A stretch of 37,915 nucleotides of DNA from Desulfuromonadaceae bacterium (GTDB taxonomy: Bacteria; Desulfobacterota; Desulfuromonadia; Geobacterales; Pseudopelobacteraceae), in contig JAQTRC010000025.1 in assembly GCA_028712665.1 (NCBI GenBank), positions 1 through 37,915 of the forward strand, read 5' to 3'. Below, piece by piece: positions 29,957 to 37,915 of this stretch. The first letter of the stretch is position 1; each line of letters begins with the position of its first letter. Position numbers and translations under genes: made by a program. A model generated the notes under the pieces. It searched no databases and was not told the origin of the DNA. It saw only the letters and a list, made by a program, of their open reading frames with translations.

Positions 29957-30439
29957 TCAGTTAATCTGCTTAATCTGCTTCTTTGCACAGAAGTTGAAAC
30001 CATGGAAGTATGTCAGCGATATCAACAGAAATGAAAAAATGCATGTTGAAAGCACCAATGGAGCGCCTGTTGATTTCTTGGCATCCGGGGCCATTGCAAC
30101 GAAGGTGATAAAAAAGATAAGTATGCAGAACTTCAACAGGTCGCTCAGCAATCGTTTTTTACGTATCGCCACCAAGGTCTCGACGGAGACGCCAAGAGCA
30201 CAACTCTCAATTTCCATTTTTGCATCGCGCCGGGACAGCAGATAGGCCGGATACAGCAGAATCATCTGGCTTATAACGGCTACGATAAAGCTGTTAATAA
30301 ACTGACCCGGCTTGCCGATCAGGACAAAGAGCTGCTGAAAATGATATGCCATAAAGAGCAGAAGCATTACCAGAATGATCTGTACTACACGGTAGATAAT
30401 TATCAAGTGATTCAAACGTTTGAATTCGAAACCGGGCAT
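29957..30439 (-). CDS. four-helix membrane protein, hypothetical
   Basis: This is a 160-residue protein with four hydrophobic segments, at about residues 12-32, 49-67, 102-120 and 125-145. A cytoplasmic stretch with SRRDAKMEIESCALG lies between the second and third. The N-terminus MPGFEFKRLNHLIIIYR is basic and probably cytoplasmic. I do not recognise a family. The ATG lies 18 bp after the stop of the MarR-type regulator, so the two form one operon and the regulator may control this protein. Confidence 0.7.
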   Translation of the reverse strand: MPGFEFKRLNHLIIIYRVVQIILVMLLLFMAYHFQQLFVLIGKPGQFINSFIVAVISQMILLYPAYLLSRRDAKMEIESCALGVSVETLVAIRKKRLLSDLLKFCILIFFITFVAMAPDAKKSTGAPLVLSTCIFSFLLISLTYFHGFNFCAKKQIKQIN

Positions 30440-30457
30440 TTGTATTTTCCTTTTTAT

Positions 30458-30949
30458 CTAAACGTGCTTGGGGGCATGCATATGTTGTGGTGTAATATTC
30501 TGTGAATCCAGAATATTGACCAATTGTGACAAGCCGATCGCAATAGTATTCAACTTGTTATCAGAAAGCGTATTAAGACCTTTTATCAGTAAATTGTGTG
30601 CAACATTGGGGGTTCTATCGATAATTGCAGCCCCTCGATCGGTCAGGCGGACATATACGATCCGCCGGTCATTTGTTGATCTTATCCGCTGAACAAGCGT
30701 TTTTGCTTCGAGCACGTCAAGGATGCGAACTACTGTAGAAGAATTTAAATACATCAGGTCAGCCAGTTTGGAGACCGTTGTTGAATTTCCAGCTTCATCG
30801 GAGAGTACTTTGATCGCCCAAAGTTGGGGTCCGGTCAAGCCGGTTTCAAACACAACACTTTTGGATTGCTTATTAACAACCTGAAACAATCGACGTAAAT
30901 TATTGACTGTTTCCTCCACAAGAACAGAGCTGTTTCTTCTCTGGTTCAT
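30458..30949 (-). CDS. MarR family transcriptional regulator
   Basis: This is a 163-residue winged-helix dimer. FETGLTGPQLWAIKVLSDEAGNSTTVSKLADLMYLNSSTVVRILDVLEAKTLVQR followed by RRIVYVRLTDRGAAII is the complete MarR DNA-binding domain, including the recognition helix and the wing (NDRRIVYV). The N-terminal helix LVEETVNNLRRLFQVVNKQ and the C-terminal helices form the dimer. AGAGG precedes the ATG. An inverted repeat with 9 of 10 matching positions lies 11 bp upstream, so it probably regulates itself and the membrane protein behind it. Ligand is unknown. Confidence 0.9.
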   Translation of the reverse strand: MNQRRNSSVLVEETVNNLRRLFQVVNKQSKSVVFETGLTGPQLWAIKVLSDEAGNSTTVSKLADLMYLNSSTVVRILDVLEAKTLVQRIRSTNDRRIVYVRLTDRGAAIIDRTPNVAHNLLIKGLNTLSDNKLNTIAIGLSQLVNILDSQNITPQHMHAPKHV

Positions 30950-30959
30950 AAATGACCTC

Positions 30960-30990
30960 TTAATTTATCACGTTCGTACAGATGAATTAA
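30960..30990. promoter_or_regulatory. inverted repeat upstream of the MarR gene (operator candidate)
   Basis: TTAATTTATC (30960-30969) and GATGAATTAA (30981-30990) match as inverted copies at 9 of 10 positions, with an 11-bp spacer. The centre-to-centre distance of 21 bp is two helical turns, as expected for a MarR dimer. Confidence 0.55.
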
Positions 30991-31048
30991 ACAGTGCGGC
31001 GCAAGAATCAGGGAGATAACCACCCTGCCGCACAAAGTCCGGTCTCCG

Positions 31049-31879
31049 TCACCCTTCGAGCTTATCCCATGAATGCGGGATTTCCGTTGGGAATGGGAAA
31101 AGTTTCAAACAGTTCCTGTTCCCGACGTACAATCCTCCCTGGGCCTCATGCCGGTATCCGATCCAATCTTGAAATGGTATCCGGCTGAGACAGTCCTCGA
31201 AAACAATAGTCTTTGTTTTCTTCATAGCATTTTCTCTGAGCTCATCCCGGGCGTTAGTAAAACGGCTCTGGGCCGCTATATGCGATTGCTCATCACGGAT
31301 TTCGGTGAACATCACCTGACGGAGGATCTTTCCGGGGCGGTGCGTGGTGTACCAGGCGTACTCCTCCGGCGTCAGGTTCGAGAGCATAATGAACTGAATC
31401 GGACTGATGACCATATAGAGACGCGGCACACGCATGCCGGACGAAGGTTGCCCGATGGCCTGCGCCACCTGCTCCGTGGTCATATTCTCGTCGCACGTAT
31501 GGTTGGTGAAGCTCTGCAGCGGTATCGCTTCACCGAGTTGCATTGTTGCGCCTCCTGTTTTAACCAGATGGCAGCTTCGGTAGGCGGCGATCGGGATACA
31601 ATTGAAGGCACTGTTGGAAAGGGCTGTCTTGGTACGGCTGCCTGACCTGACTCCGGCAAAGGCCGCCACACTGTCTCCGTACGCATCCCGCCATCCCCCC
31701 TCTTCAAGGTAGTCGAAGCTTGGTTTCTCGCCGTCTGCGGCCAGGTCAACCAAAATGCTGCGACCGCTGAAGTGCTTTCCGGAGCCTGGGCTGCGGCGTT
31801 GGGCCAGCCCGCCGATACCGAGGCTGGTGGCTGTAACATTGCCGGTGGGAACTGCTAGAATGAGATTCGGCTCGTTCAT
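31049..31879 (-). CDS. uncharacterised soluble protein, family not recognised
   Basis: This is a 276-residue protein with a good ribosome site (GGAG, 9 nt before ATG 31879). There is no signal peptide or membrane segment. The N-terminal stretch is Gly- and Ser-rich (NLILAVPTGNVTATSLGIGGLAQRR), and it includes five cysteines and FDYLEEGGWRDAYGDSVAAF. The middle part MVISPIQFIMLSNLTPEEYAWYTTHRPGKILRQVMFTEI could be a helical core. I cannot name a family. It follows hppA by 72 bp on the same strand, but a TATAAT at 31924-31929 (minus strand) could be its own promoter. It may be cargo of horizontal origin or a lineage-specific enzyme. Confidence 0.75.
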   Translation of the reverse strand: MNEPNLILAVPTGNVTATSLGIGGLAQRRSPGSGKHFSGRSILVDLAADGEKPSFDYLEEGGWRDAYGDSVAAFAGVRSGSRTKTALSNSAFNCIPIAAYRSCHLVKTGGATMQLGEAIPLQSFTNHTCDENMTTEQVAQAIGQPSSGMRVPRLYMVISPIQFIMLSNLTPEEYAWYTTHRPGKILRQVMFTEIRDEQSHIAAQSRFTNARDELRENAMKKTKTIVFEDCLSRIPFQDWIGYRHEAQGGLYVGNRNCLKLFPFPTEIPHSWDKLEG

Positions 31880-31923
31880 GACATATGACTCCTGTTCTGT
31901 GGTTTACTCATATTGTAACACGC

Positions 31924-31929
31924 ATTATA
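31924..31929 (-). promoter_or_regulatory. consensus -10 box upstream of the unrecognised gene
   Basis: The minus strand reads TATAAT 45 bp before the start of the gene at 31049-31879. The -35 match is poor (TTCCTG), so its activity is uncertain. Confidence 0.35.
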
Positions 31930-31951
31930 CAATTGGCAAGTCGGACAGGAA

Positions 31952-33991
31952 CTACATCTTGTTCAATAGCGGAACTATCAGCAGCGAAACAATGTTGATT
32001 ATCTTGATCATCGGGTTTATGGCCGGGCCTGCGGTGTCCTTGTAGGGATCGCCGACGGTGTCTCCGGTGACAGCCGCCTTGTGGGCCTCACCACCTTTTC
32101 CGCCATGATGGCCGTCTTCGATGTATTTCTTCGCGTTATCCCATGCGCCCCCACCGGTGGTCATGGAGATTGCCACGAAGATACCGGTCACGATTGTGCC
32201 GACTATTACTCCGCCCAATGCCTTGGGCCCAAGAGTGAAACCGACGATAACCGGGGCTAGGATCGGGATCAGGCCGGGGATGACCATCTCTTTAAGAGCG
32301 GTTTTTGTGACGATGTCAACACAGGCGGCGTAATCCGGCTTGCCGGTTCCTTCCATGATTCCCTTGATTTCGCGAAACTGGCGGCGAACTTCCACGACAA
32401 CCGCACCGCCGGCCTTGCCGACCGCTTCCATGCACTGCGCGGCGAAAAAGTAAGGGAGCATGCCGCCGATAAAAAGACCTACTATGATGTAGGGATCGGA
32501 CAGGTCAAAGGTAATTGATTTGCCGGCCATCTTGAACTCATCTACATAAGAGGTGAAGAGTATGACGGCCGCCAGGCCGGCGGAGCCGATGGCGTACCCC
32601 TTGGTGACGGCCTTGGTGGTGTTGCCGACCGCATCCAGCGGGTCGGTAACGTCGCGGACGGATTTGTCCAGTTCGGCCATCTCGGCGATACCGCCGGCGT
32701 TATCCGTGATCGGGCCGTAAGCGTCCATGGCAACGACGATACCGGTCAGTGAAAGCATCGATACTGCGGCAATGGCGATGCCGTATACCCCGGCGCAGTG
32801 AAAGGCGACAATGATTCCGGCAGAAATGACTATCACCGGAGCGGCAGTGGCTTTCATGGAAATACCGAGACCGGCGATGACGTTGGTGCCGTGACCGGTT
32901 GTGGAGGCCTGGGCGATATGCTGTACCGGACCATATTCGGTTGATGTGTAGTATTCGGTGATCCAGAAGATTGCGCCGGTGACGGCCAGACCGACCAGAG
33001 CCGATATGAAGATGTTGGAAGCCGGGTAGCCGGTCGGATTACCGACCGGAAACATCTGTTCCGTAACGAAATAGAAGGCTATGCAGGCAATCGCTCCTGA
33101 GGCAATCAATCCCTTGTAGAGGGCCGGCATGATCTTGCCGCTTGCGCCAAGCTTGACGAAGAAGGTGCCTATGATGGAGGCGATGATCGAGATGCCGCCA
33201 AGAATAAGTGGGTAGCTGACTGCGCCGGCAAAATTATTAAATGCCATGGCGCCCAGCAGCATTGAGGCGATCAGCGTTACTGCATAGGTTTCAAAGAGGT
33301 CGGCGGCCATACCGGCGCAATCGCCGACATTGTCCCCCACGTTGTCGGCAATAACGGCCGGGTTGCGGGGATCGTCCTCCGGAATGCCGGCCTCGACCTT
33401 ACCGACCAGGTCGGCGCCGACGTCAGCCCCCTTCGTGAATATCCCCCCACCCAAACGGGCGAAGATGGAGATCAGAGAACCGCCAAAACCGAGACCGACC
33501 AACTGGCTTACGACTTCCTTTACAGGAGCTCCGGGCATCAGTTTCAAGAGGATCATGTAGTAGCCGGCAACACCTAGAAGACCGAGTCCAACCACCAGCA
33601 TGCCGGTGATGGCGCCCCCCTTGAAGGCTACATTAAGAGCTTTGACGATTCCGCTTCTGGCTGCCTCGGTAGTCCGGACATTGGCGCGAACCGAGACAAA
33701 CATGCCGATGAAACCGGTAAGCCCCGAGAATATTGCTCCAATTGCAAAGCCGACTGCGGTTTTTGCGCCCAGAGTGGTAAACAGCGCCACGAACATGACT
33801 GCGCCGACCATCGCGATGATTGTGTACTGACGCTTCATGTAAGCGCCGGCCCCCTCCTGGATCGCGGCGGCGATCTGTTTCATACGCTCATTCCCTTGAG
33901 GCAGCCCCAGGATCCATCTGGTTGAAATCATTCCGTATGCAATTGCGGCCACGGCACAGACGAGAGCGAAAATTACTGCAAACTGTTCCAT
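31952..33991 (-). CDS. hppA: membrane-bound proton-translocating pyrophosphatase
   Basis: This is a 679-residue protein of about 16 membrane helices that couples pyrophosphate hydrolysis to ion pumping. GGAGGA places the start at ATG 33991 rather than three codons earlier. The catalytic site motif [26 protein letters not shown] leads into [19 protein letters not shown] (216-234), and [11 protein letters not shown] lies at 430-440. [15 protein letters not shown] has Lys460 where K+-dependent members have Ala; this substitution is known to make the enzyme K+-independent, and Na+-pumping members are K+-dependent, so H+ is the likely ion. It may recover energy from biosynthetic pyrophosphate or make it at low energy supply. 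Confidence 0.97.
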   Translation of the reverse strand: MEQFAVIFALVCAVAAIAYGMISTRWILGLPQGNERMKQIAAAIQEGAGAYMKRQYTIIAMVGAVMFVALFTTLGAKTAVGFAIGAIFSGLTGFIGMFVSVRANVRTTEAARSGIVKALNVAFKGGAITGMLVVGLGLLGVAGYYMILLKLMPGAPVKEVVSQLVGLGFGGSLISIFARLGGGIFTKGADVGADLVGKVEAGIPEDDPRNPAVIADNVGDNVGDCAGMAADLFETYAVTLIASMLLGAMAFNNFAGAVSYPLILGGISIIASIIGTFFVKLGASGKIMPALYKGLIASGAIACIAFYFVTEQMFPVGNPTGYPASNIFISALVGLAVTGAIFWITEYYTSTEYGPVQHIAQASTTGHGTNVIAGLGISMKATAAPVIVISAGIIVAFHCAGVYGIAIAAVSMLSLTGIVVAMDAYGPITDNAGGIAEMAELDKSVRDVTDPLDAVGNTTKAVTKGYAIGSAGLAAVILFTSYVDEFKMAGKSITFDLSDPYIIVGLFIGGMLPYFFAAQCMEAVGKAGGAVVVEVRRQFREIKGIMEGTGKPDYAACVDIVTKTALKEMVIPGLIPILAPVIVGFTLGPKALGGVIVGTIVTGIFVAISMTTGGGAWDNAKKYIEDGHHGGKGGEAHKAAVTGDTVGDPYKDTAGPAINPMIKIINIVSLLIVPLLNKM

Positions 33992-34049
33992 TAAACACAT
34001 CCTCCTGTTACATATTGTTCTGTATTATTGTTATGCCCCTCTACAAAGC

Positions 34050-34093
34050 AAAAAAAATCAGCCGGGAGCAGTCAAGCGGTATCCAACTCCCGG
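34050..34093 (-). terminator. intrinsic terminator overlapping the end of the kdpE-like gene
   Basis: On the minus strand CCGGGAG and CTCCCGG (34087-34093 with 34062-34068) form a 7-bp stem with an 18-nt loop, followed by CTGA and eight T. The hairpin is within the last codons of the response regulator, separating that operon from hppA. Confidence 0.7.
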
Positions 34094-34762
34094 TTCAGTT
34101 ATGATGTAACGGGGACGGGAAGCATCCGCCTCAATCTTTTGACGCAGATTGCTGATATTGACCCGTAAAACCTGAGGCTGATCAACGTATGCAACCCCCC
34201 ATAATTGTATCAGAATCTGATTATGGGTAATGACCTTGCCAGCGTGAGTCACTAAAAAGCGTAACAGATCATATTCAGTCGGAGTCAACTGCACCTCGGC
34301 GCCTTGCAGGATAACCTTGCGGGAGGCAAGATCAACTTCAAGATCGCCAGATCTGAATACCGGTTCGGGTTTCTGTACCGATCGACGTAACGCCACCCGT
34401 ACTCGCGCCATAAGTTCCGCCATGCCGAACGGTTTTGTAAGATAGTCGTCTGCGCCCGCGTCAAGAGCCTTTACCTTATCATTCTCCTGTTCGCGAACCG
34501 ACAGAACTATAATCGGCACAGTCGACCATTCCCGCAAGCGATTGATGACCTCCACCCCGTCCATATCAGGCAAACCCAGATCCAGAAGAATGACATCCGG
34601 CTTGAACAAAACCGCAGCCGACAAGGCTTCCGCGCCATTATCCGTAACGTTAAGCGAAAAACCCTCGGCAATCAGAACCGAGCGGAGAAACCTTTGGATA
34701 GCCACTTCATCGTCGACCACAAGCACTCGCGGCATGCTGACGTTTCGTTTTTCGTTAGCCAT
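34058..34762 (-). CDS. KdpE-like OmpR-family response regulator
   Basis: This is a 234-residue protein. A longer frame from 34870 overlaps the kinase gene; ATG 34762, inside the kinase end, gives a start close to MPRVLVVDDE and has AAGGAGA upstream. The receiver has Asp61 (VILLDLGLPDMDG) and Lys110 (YLTKPFGM). The winged helix reads LTPTEYDLLRFLVTHAGKVITHNQILIQLWG and YVDQPQVLRVNISNLRQKIE, which is specific to KdpE. KdpE normally turns on the kdpFABC K+ pump; no such genes are in the window. The ATG overlaps the kinase stop by 8 bp (ATGGCTAA). A terminator begins within its end. Confidence 0.92.
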   Translation of the reverse strand: MANEKRNVSMPRVLVVDDEVAIQRFLRSVLIAEGFSLNVTDNGAEALSAAVLFKPDVILLDLGLPDMDGVEVINRLREWSTVPIIVLSVREQENDKVKALDAGADDYLTKPFGMAELMARVRVALRRSVQKPEPVFRSGDLEVDLASRKVILQGAEVQLTPTEYDLLRFLVTHAGKVITHNQILIQLWGVAYVDQPQVLRVNISNLRQKIEADASRPRYIITEPGVGYRLTAPG

Positions 34763-36296
34763 GAGGAGTCTCCTTCTCCTGACTTGCTGCCTGAAGCGGC
34801 ATTTCAAGCGTAACCACAAATCCTCCGCCGGGACGATTGTCGGCCCAGATCTTTCCTCCGTGCGCCTCAACTATTCCATTGCAGATGGAAAGCCCCAATC
34901 CCGTGCCTTTGATACTTTCAGGGACCGGAATCCGGTAAAACTTTTCAAAGATTCTTTTCAGTTCGTCCACAGGAACTCCGGGGCCGGTATCGGCCACTTG
35001 GAGTATGAGTTTCTCATCATTGCATCGGGCTGATATATCAACCACGCCATCGGGTAAAGAATATTTCAATGCGTTGTCGAGGAGATTAATTAACACATGA
35101 TTCATCAACACCATGTCCATTGCTACCATGGGGAGATCCTTCACGAGATTGACACCGACAGTTCTTCCCTGCATTTGCCGTTCAGTCGCTGCAAGTGCGC
35201 AACCTATCAAGTCCTGCACATCACAGGGTTCCTTTTTCAGTATGGCGCCTCTGGCTTCCAGACGCGAAATATCAAGCAGATTACCAACAAAACGGTTGAG
35301 ACGGGCAGCTTCTTCTCTTGCATTTTCAAGAAGCTCTCTCCGTACCTGCTCGGTCAGATTGTCACCCTGCTCAAGAATACTGGTCAAAACCCCTGTGATT
35401 GTCGCCAAAGGGGATCGAAGGTCATGAGAGACCGAGTTAAGAAGCGCGCGCTCCAATTTTTGTTGGGCAAGTGAGATTTTCGCCTGTTCAGCCTGGTGCG
35501 ATAAGTTGACGCGTTCAAGAGCCATGGCCGTTTGCGCGGCAAAAGCTTCAAGCAACCGAAACATTTGATCGAATGAAAAGTCTGAATCTTCGGCAAGATT
35601 TATTGCCATGACACCAATGTTTTTTGACAGTGTCTTGAGCGGGAAATAGACCAGTTTAGCCGTTTCGTGCAAGCCGGTGCCATGACCGGCGACCAGGCTG
35701 TGATGAAAAGCCCAAACCGGAAGATCCAGCTCTTGCAGGTCAATGGTGAGTTCCCTGCTCGCGGCGACCATTTCAAGCTGTTCTCCATTCGGAAGAAACA
35801 GGGCAATCTGCGCTTGTATACTCTCTTCAACGTTATCGACTACTGTACGGAGAATGGATGCCGCGTCGGCGGCAACTGCGAGTTCACGGCTCAAGTGGTA
35901 GAGACAGGCTGTTTCCGCTTCACGAACCCGGAGTATTTCGGCCCGTTCGCTTGCCTTGTTAACGAGCGAACTGATAACAGCCCCGGTTATGAAGAGCCCG
36001 AAGAAAGTTACCAGGTATTCCTTATCGAAAAAGTCAAAGACAAAACGTGGAGGAGTGTACAGGTAATTGTAAATGAACCCAGCGAGGGCCACTGCCGCTA
36101 TGGCCGGTTTCAGTCCTGTATTGAGCGCCACCAGAACGACTGTCAGCAGATAGATCATCAGAAGATTTATCGGCAGCAGAAAGTGCCGCAGTACCTCACA
36201 TACCAGAGTTGCCCCAGCCACCAGCGACAAACCGACGATGTAACCGTAAACACCGGATGGACGTACCATACGGTACAGGGTGCTTAAACGAGGCAT
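34755..36296 (-). CDS. KdpD-like sensor kinase lacking the KdpD and Usp N-terminal domains
   Basis: This is a 513-residue protein. The first 112 residues are the four-helix DUF4118 membrane module of KdpD (LMIYLLTVVLVALNTGLKPAIAA, FIYNYLYTPPRF). Residues about 135-270 form a GAF domain. The kinase core follows, with H-box SVSHDLRSPLATI (His291), NLLDNALKY, DTGPGVP and GTGLGLSICNGIVEAHGG. Full KdpD has about 890 residues with N-terminal KdpD and universal-stress domains that regulate it; they are absent here, with ATG 36296 following AGAGGAGA, so this is a genuine short form and not a broken gene. It pairs with the overlapping response regulator. The signal need not be potassium. Confidence 0.92.
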   Translation of the reverse strand: MPRLSTLYRMVRPSGVYGYIVGLSLVAGATLVCEVLRHFLLPINLLMIYLLTVVLVALNTGLKPAIAAVALAGFIYNYLYTPPRFVFDFFDKEYLVTFFGLFITGAVISSLVNKASERAEILRVREAETACLYHLSRELAVAADAASILRTVVDNVEESIQAQIALFLPNGEQLEMVAASRELTIDLQELDLPVWAFHHSLVAGHGTGLHETAKLVYFPLKTLSKNIGVMAINLAEDSDFSFDQMFRLLEAFAAQTAMALERVNLSHQAEQAKISLAQQKLERALLNSVSHDLRSPLATITGVLTSILEQGDNLTEQVRRELLENAREEAARLNRFVGNLLDISRLEARGAILKKEPCDVQDLIGCALAATERQMQGRTVGVNLVKDLPMVAMDMVLMNHVLINLLDNALKYSLPDGVVDISARCNDEKLILQVADTGPGVPVDELKRIFEKFYRIPVPESIKGTGLGLSICNGIVEAHGGKIWADNRPGGGFVVTLEMPLQAASQEKETPHG

Positions 36297-36931
36297 CCGA
36301 TCTCCTCTGACCGCCTATACGCTCTAATCCATACCTGCAAGGTGTCAGCCTTCTAAAAATCTCTTTATAATTGCCTGCACATCAAGTTTCAGGCCGGAAT
36401 CCTTATCCCGATTGCATATCCTTCGGCAGAATTATCTTTGTACAAGAGGCTTCACTGTATCCATTTCGAACTGAAAAGGGGAGTAAAAAAAACTCAAATA
36501 AAGATAAAGAAGTCGTAAAGACCGATTGCTTGCACACAAAGTGCTAACAACCCGTTACATCACGTATTTTAAGGAATTGACCTTCGGATTGATGATGACT
36601 TACCGGAATTGTGCGGGAAACAGTTCAGAGCCGTGAACCGGTTCGCGTAACCCTGATTTAATGGCTATTCAGTGTGTTGATTCATCAGTTTCAGATGATT
36701 GTGGCGCATTTATTTAAGATCAATATTCATTGCATGCGCAATGATTGCAAAGGCAAGTAATCAACTTGGCATACATAACATAACATATTGATATCACAAC
36801 TTTTATTCAATATATATAATGTCAATTTTTTTTGTATTGACAGTTTATAAAACAATGTACCATATTTCACCAAAATTACATCCAGGCGTTTATAAATCGA
36901 AACGCCCTACTCTGAATAAGTGAGGATTGCC
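36297..36931. other. long AT-rich divergent control region
   Basis: No gene is seen in this 635-bp stretch between the kinase and the IclR gene. It holds several palindromic motifs: CATTGC/GCAATG around ATGC (36728-36743), TGTCAAT/ATTGACA (36820-36842) and GGCGTTT/AAACGCC (36885-36906). From 36780 to 36870 AT content is very high, including ATATATATAAT. Such a region would suit several regulators acting on both divergent units. Confidence 0.6.
36820..36906 (+). promoter_or_regulatory. iclR promoter with two operator-like inverted repeats
   Basis: TTGACA (36837-36842) and CATATT (36861-36866) form a -35/-10 pair at 18 bp. The -35 box is the end of the inverted repeat TGTCAAT (36820-36826) / ATTGACA (36836-36842). 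A second perfect repeat, GGCGTTT (36885-36891) / AAACGCC (36900-36906), is in the leader, 25 bp before the ATG. Repression by IclR on itself through one of these is inferred. Confidence 0.5.
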
Positions 36932-37708
36932 ATGAACAGACCACGCTCCACATACTCTGTGCAAGCCATAGTTAATGCGTTCGACCTGCTGGAAGCTCTG
37001 GCAGCTGAAAATACAAATCCAACAGCAACGGTTCTGGCCAAGAAACTCAAGATCAGCGACAACAAACTGTTTCGGATTCTTGCGACACTCAGGGAAAAGG
37101 GGCTTGTCGAACACGAGGAGACGACAGGCATATATCGTCTTGGTTTCAGCGCATTCGGGATGGCGCAGCATATCCTCCAGAGCGCCAGCATCATCAAGAT
37201 GGCGCAGCCTATCATGGAAGAGTTGGCCAGAAAGCATGACGAAGCGGTTTACATTACCATATTAAACAACGACGAAGTGCTCTTTCTTGACATGGTTGAT
37301 TCGTTTCAGCAGATCAAGGCTGTCCCTTTCGTTGGGAAACGCTTCCCCTTTTTTACAAATGCCGCAGGCAAGGTCATCAAGGCGATGAGTTCAGCCGACG
37401 TCCTGGAGAAATTCGGCAAGCGCCGCGCTTCCAAGGCGGGGATCGTCGACATAAAGCAACTGGAATCTGAGCTGGACGATATTCGCCAATGTGGAGTGGC
37501 GGTTGATAACGGCGGTTTGGGCGAAGGTATCTGCTCCGTCGCCGTTGCTATAAAGGATTACGCGGGCATAGTAGTAGGAGCTCTTACCCTTCTGGCCCCC
37601 TCTTTCCGAATGCTGCAGGACCGGCTGGAGCGGGAGATTATACCCTCCATGCTGGAAGGGTCTGAGGAACTATCCTTGAAGTTCGGTTATGCCAAGTTAC
37701 ATGCCTGA
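36932..37708 (+). CDS. IclR family transcriptional regulator
   Basis: This is a 258-residue protein. GAGG lies 6 nt before ATG 36932, so the GTG at 36920 is rejected. The N-terminal helix-turn-helix is YSVQAIVNAFDLLEAL, followed by ATVLAKKLKISDNKLFRILATLREKGLVEH and GIYRLG. The C-terminal effector domain carries FFTNAAGKVIKAM and GEGICSVAVAIKDYAGIVVGALTL, as in regulators that respond to small organic acids. It lies 95 bp upstream of a DUF485 gene of the type found with acetate/sodium symporters, which it likely controls. Effector is not known. Confidence 0.92.
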   Translation: MNRPRSTYSVQAIVNAFDLLEALAAENTNPTATVLAKKLKISDNKLFRILATLREKGLVEHEETTGIYRLGFSAFGMAQHILQSASIIKMAQPIMEELARKHDEAVYITILNNDEVLFLDMVDSFQQIKAVPFVGKRFPFFTNAAGKVIKAMSSADVLEKFGKRRASKAGIVDIKQLESELDDIRQCGVAVDNGGLGEGICSVAVAIKDYAGIVVGALTLLAPSFRMLQDRLEREIIPSMLEGSEELSLKFGYAKLHA

Positions 37709-37803
37709 TAGGTTGCAGTCCATTACACGAAAGGAGATGATAAACGAGAGAGAAGGAATTGCGTCAGTATGAATCAACCATTTTAAGTGAAAGGAGTTAA
37801 ACA

Positions 37804-37915
37804 ATGGCAGAAACAGAGTACGATTGGAAAGCAATTGCCAAGAACCCCAAGTTCGTTGAACTGCATCACAAGAAATCAGCATTCCTGTTCGGCTGGTGGA
37901 TTTTCTCTTCCGCCT
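37804..37915 (+). CDS. DUF485 family membrane protein (partial, runs off the window)
   Basis: Only the first 37 residues are inside the window. YDWKAIAKNPKFVELHHKKSAFLFGWWIFSSA is the DUF485 start: a short soluble helix and then the first of two membrane helices. The family (YjcH-like) is normally encoded next to the acetate or solute:sodium symporter ActP. AAAGGAG precedes the ATG by 7 nt. The neighbourhood predicts such a symporter just past the window edge. Confidence 0.88.
   Translation, partial: MAETEYDWKAIAKNPKFVELHHKKSAFLFGWWIFSSA

Noticed and set aside
29889-30245. 118-codon plus-strand frame
   Set aside because: It overlaps the membrane protein gene in antisense and lacks a ribosome site; it was not accepted as a gene.
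34755-36296. KdpD-like kinase as a truncated pseudogene
   Set aside because: It has its own ribosome site and ATG, intact membrane, GAF and kinase parts, and overlaps its partner gene properly.
37737-37772. 11-codon frame with a nearby GGAG between iclR and the DUF485 gene
   Set aside because: The GGAG is directly against the ATG, too near for initiation, and the peptide is very short.

Overview
The window looks like chromosomal DNA of a Geobacter-type bacterium (Desulfuromonadia/Geobacterales). Points for this are a hexaheme c-type cytochrome, a chemoreceptor with a c-type heme motif in its periplasmic domain, the start of a DUF485/IclR locus of the kind that serves acetate uptake, a membrane-bound pyrophosphatase, DUF3187 and Phenol_MetA_deg-like outer-membrane barrels, and several histidine kinases. 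This assignment rests on recognising protein families by eye; no database was searched. About 39 genes are supported. No rRNA, tRNA or CRISPR array was seen.

Layout. 1-2.7 kb: the 3' part of a hybrid histidine kinase, a TTG-started membrane sensor overlapping its stop, and an RlpA-like lipoprotein/murein protein with a near-leaderless promoter. 2.7-5.3 kb: the molybdate transporter modABC. 5.3-9.6 kb: housekeeping genes (S4-domain protein, hemE, VOC protein, WbuC cupin, SH3-like lipoprotein, class I/II aminotransferase), closed by a strong terminator. 9.6-12.0 kb: a small accessory islet with a possible restriction-gene remnant, a Fic AMPylase with a large operator-like inverted repeat, a scar of a group II intron, and a Phd/YefM-ParE toxin-antitoxin pair. 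12.0-15.8 kb: tatA, a DUF3187 barrel, a deacetylase and a CBS/DUF294 protein. 16.0-18.6 kb: a radical SAM protein coupled to an MFS exporter, preceded by an 11-bp tandem repeat and followed by a roughly 190-bp palindromic repeat element.

18.8-25.7 kb is the most system-like region. On the minus strand a CusR/CusS-type response regulator and sensor kinase overlap by 8 bp and lead straight into an outer-membrane barrel and a periplasmic hexaheme cytochrome, ending in a strong hairpin. Right upstream of it lies a separate heme-motif chemoreceptor. Together they suggest an envelope redox or metal response module. 25.9-31 kb: slyX, yceH, then hflX, fabI, a small membrane protein, and a MarR regulator with a membrane protein and a clear operator candidate. 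31-36.3 kb: an unrecognised soluble protein, a K+-independent-type H+-pyrophosphatase, and a KdpDE-like two-component pair lacking the KdpD N-terminal domains and any kdpFABC. 36.3-37.9 kb: a long AT-rich control region, an IclR regulator, and the start of a DUF485 membrane protein that runs off the window.

Start sites were chosen by Shine-Dalgarno position and family N-termini; where they differ from the longest open frame this is stated.
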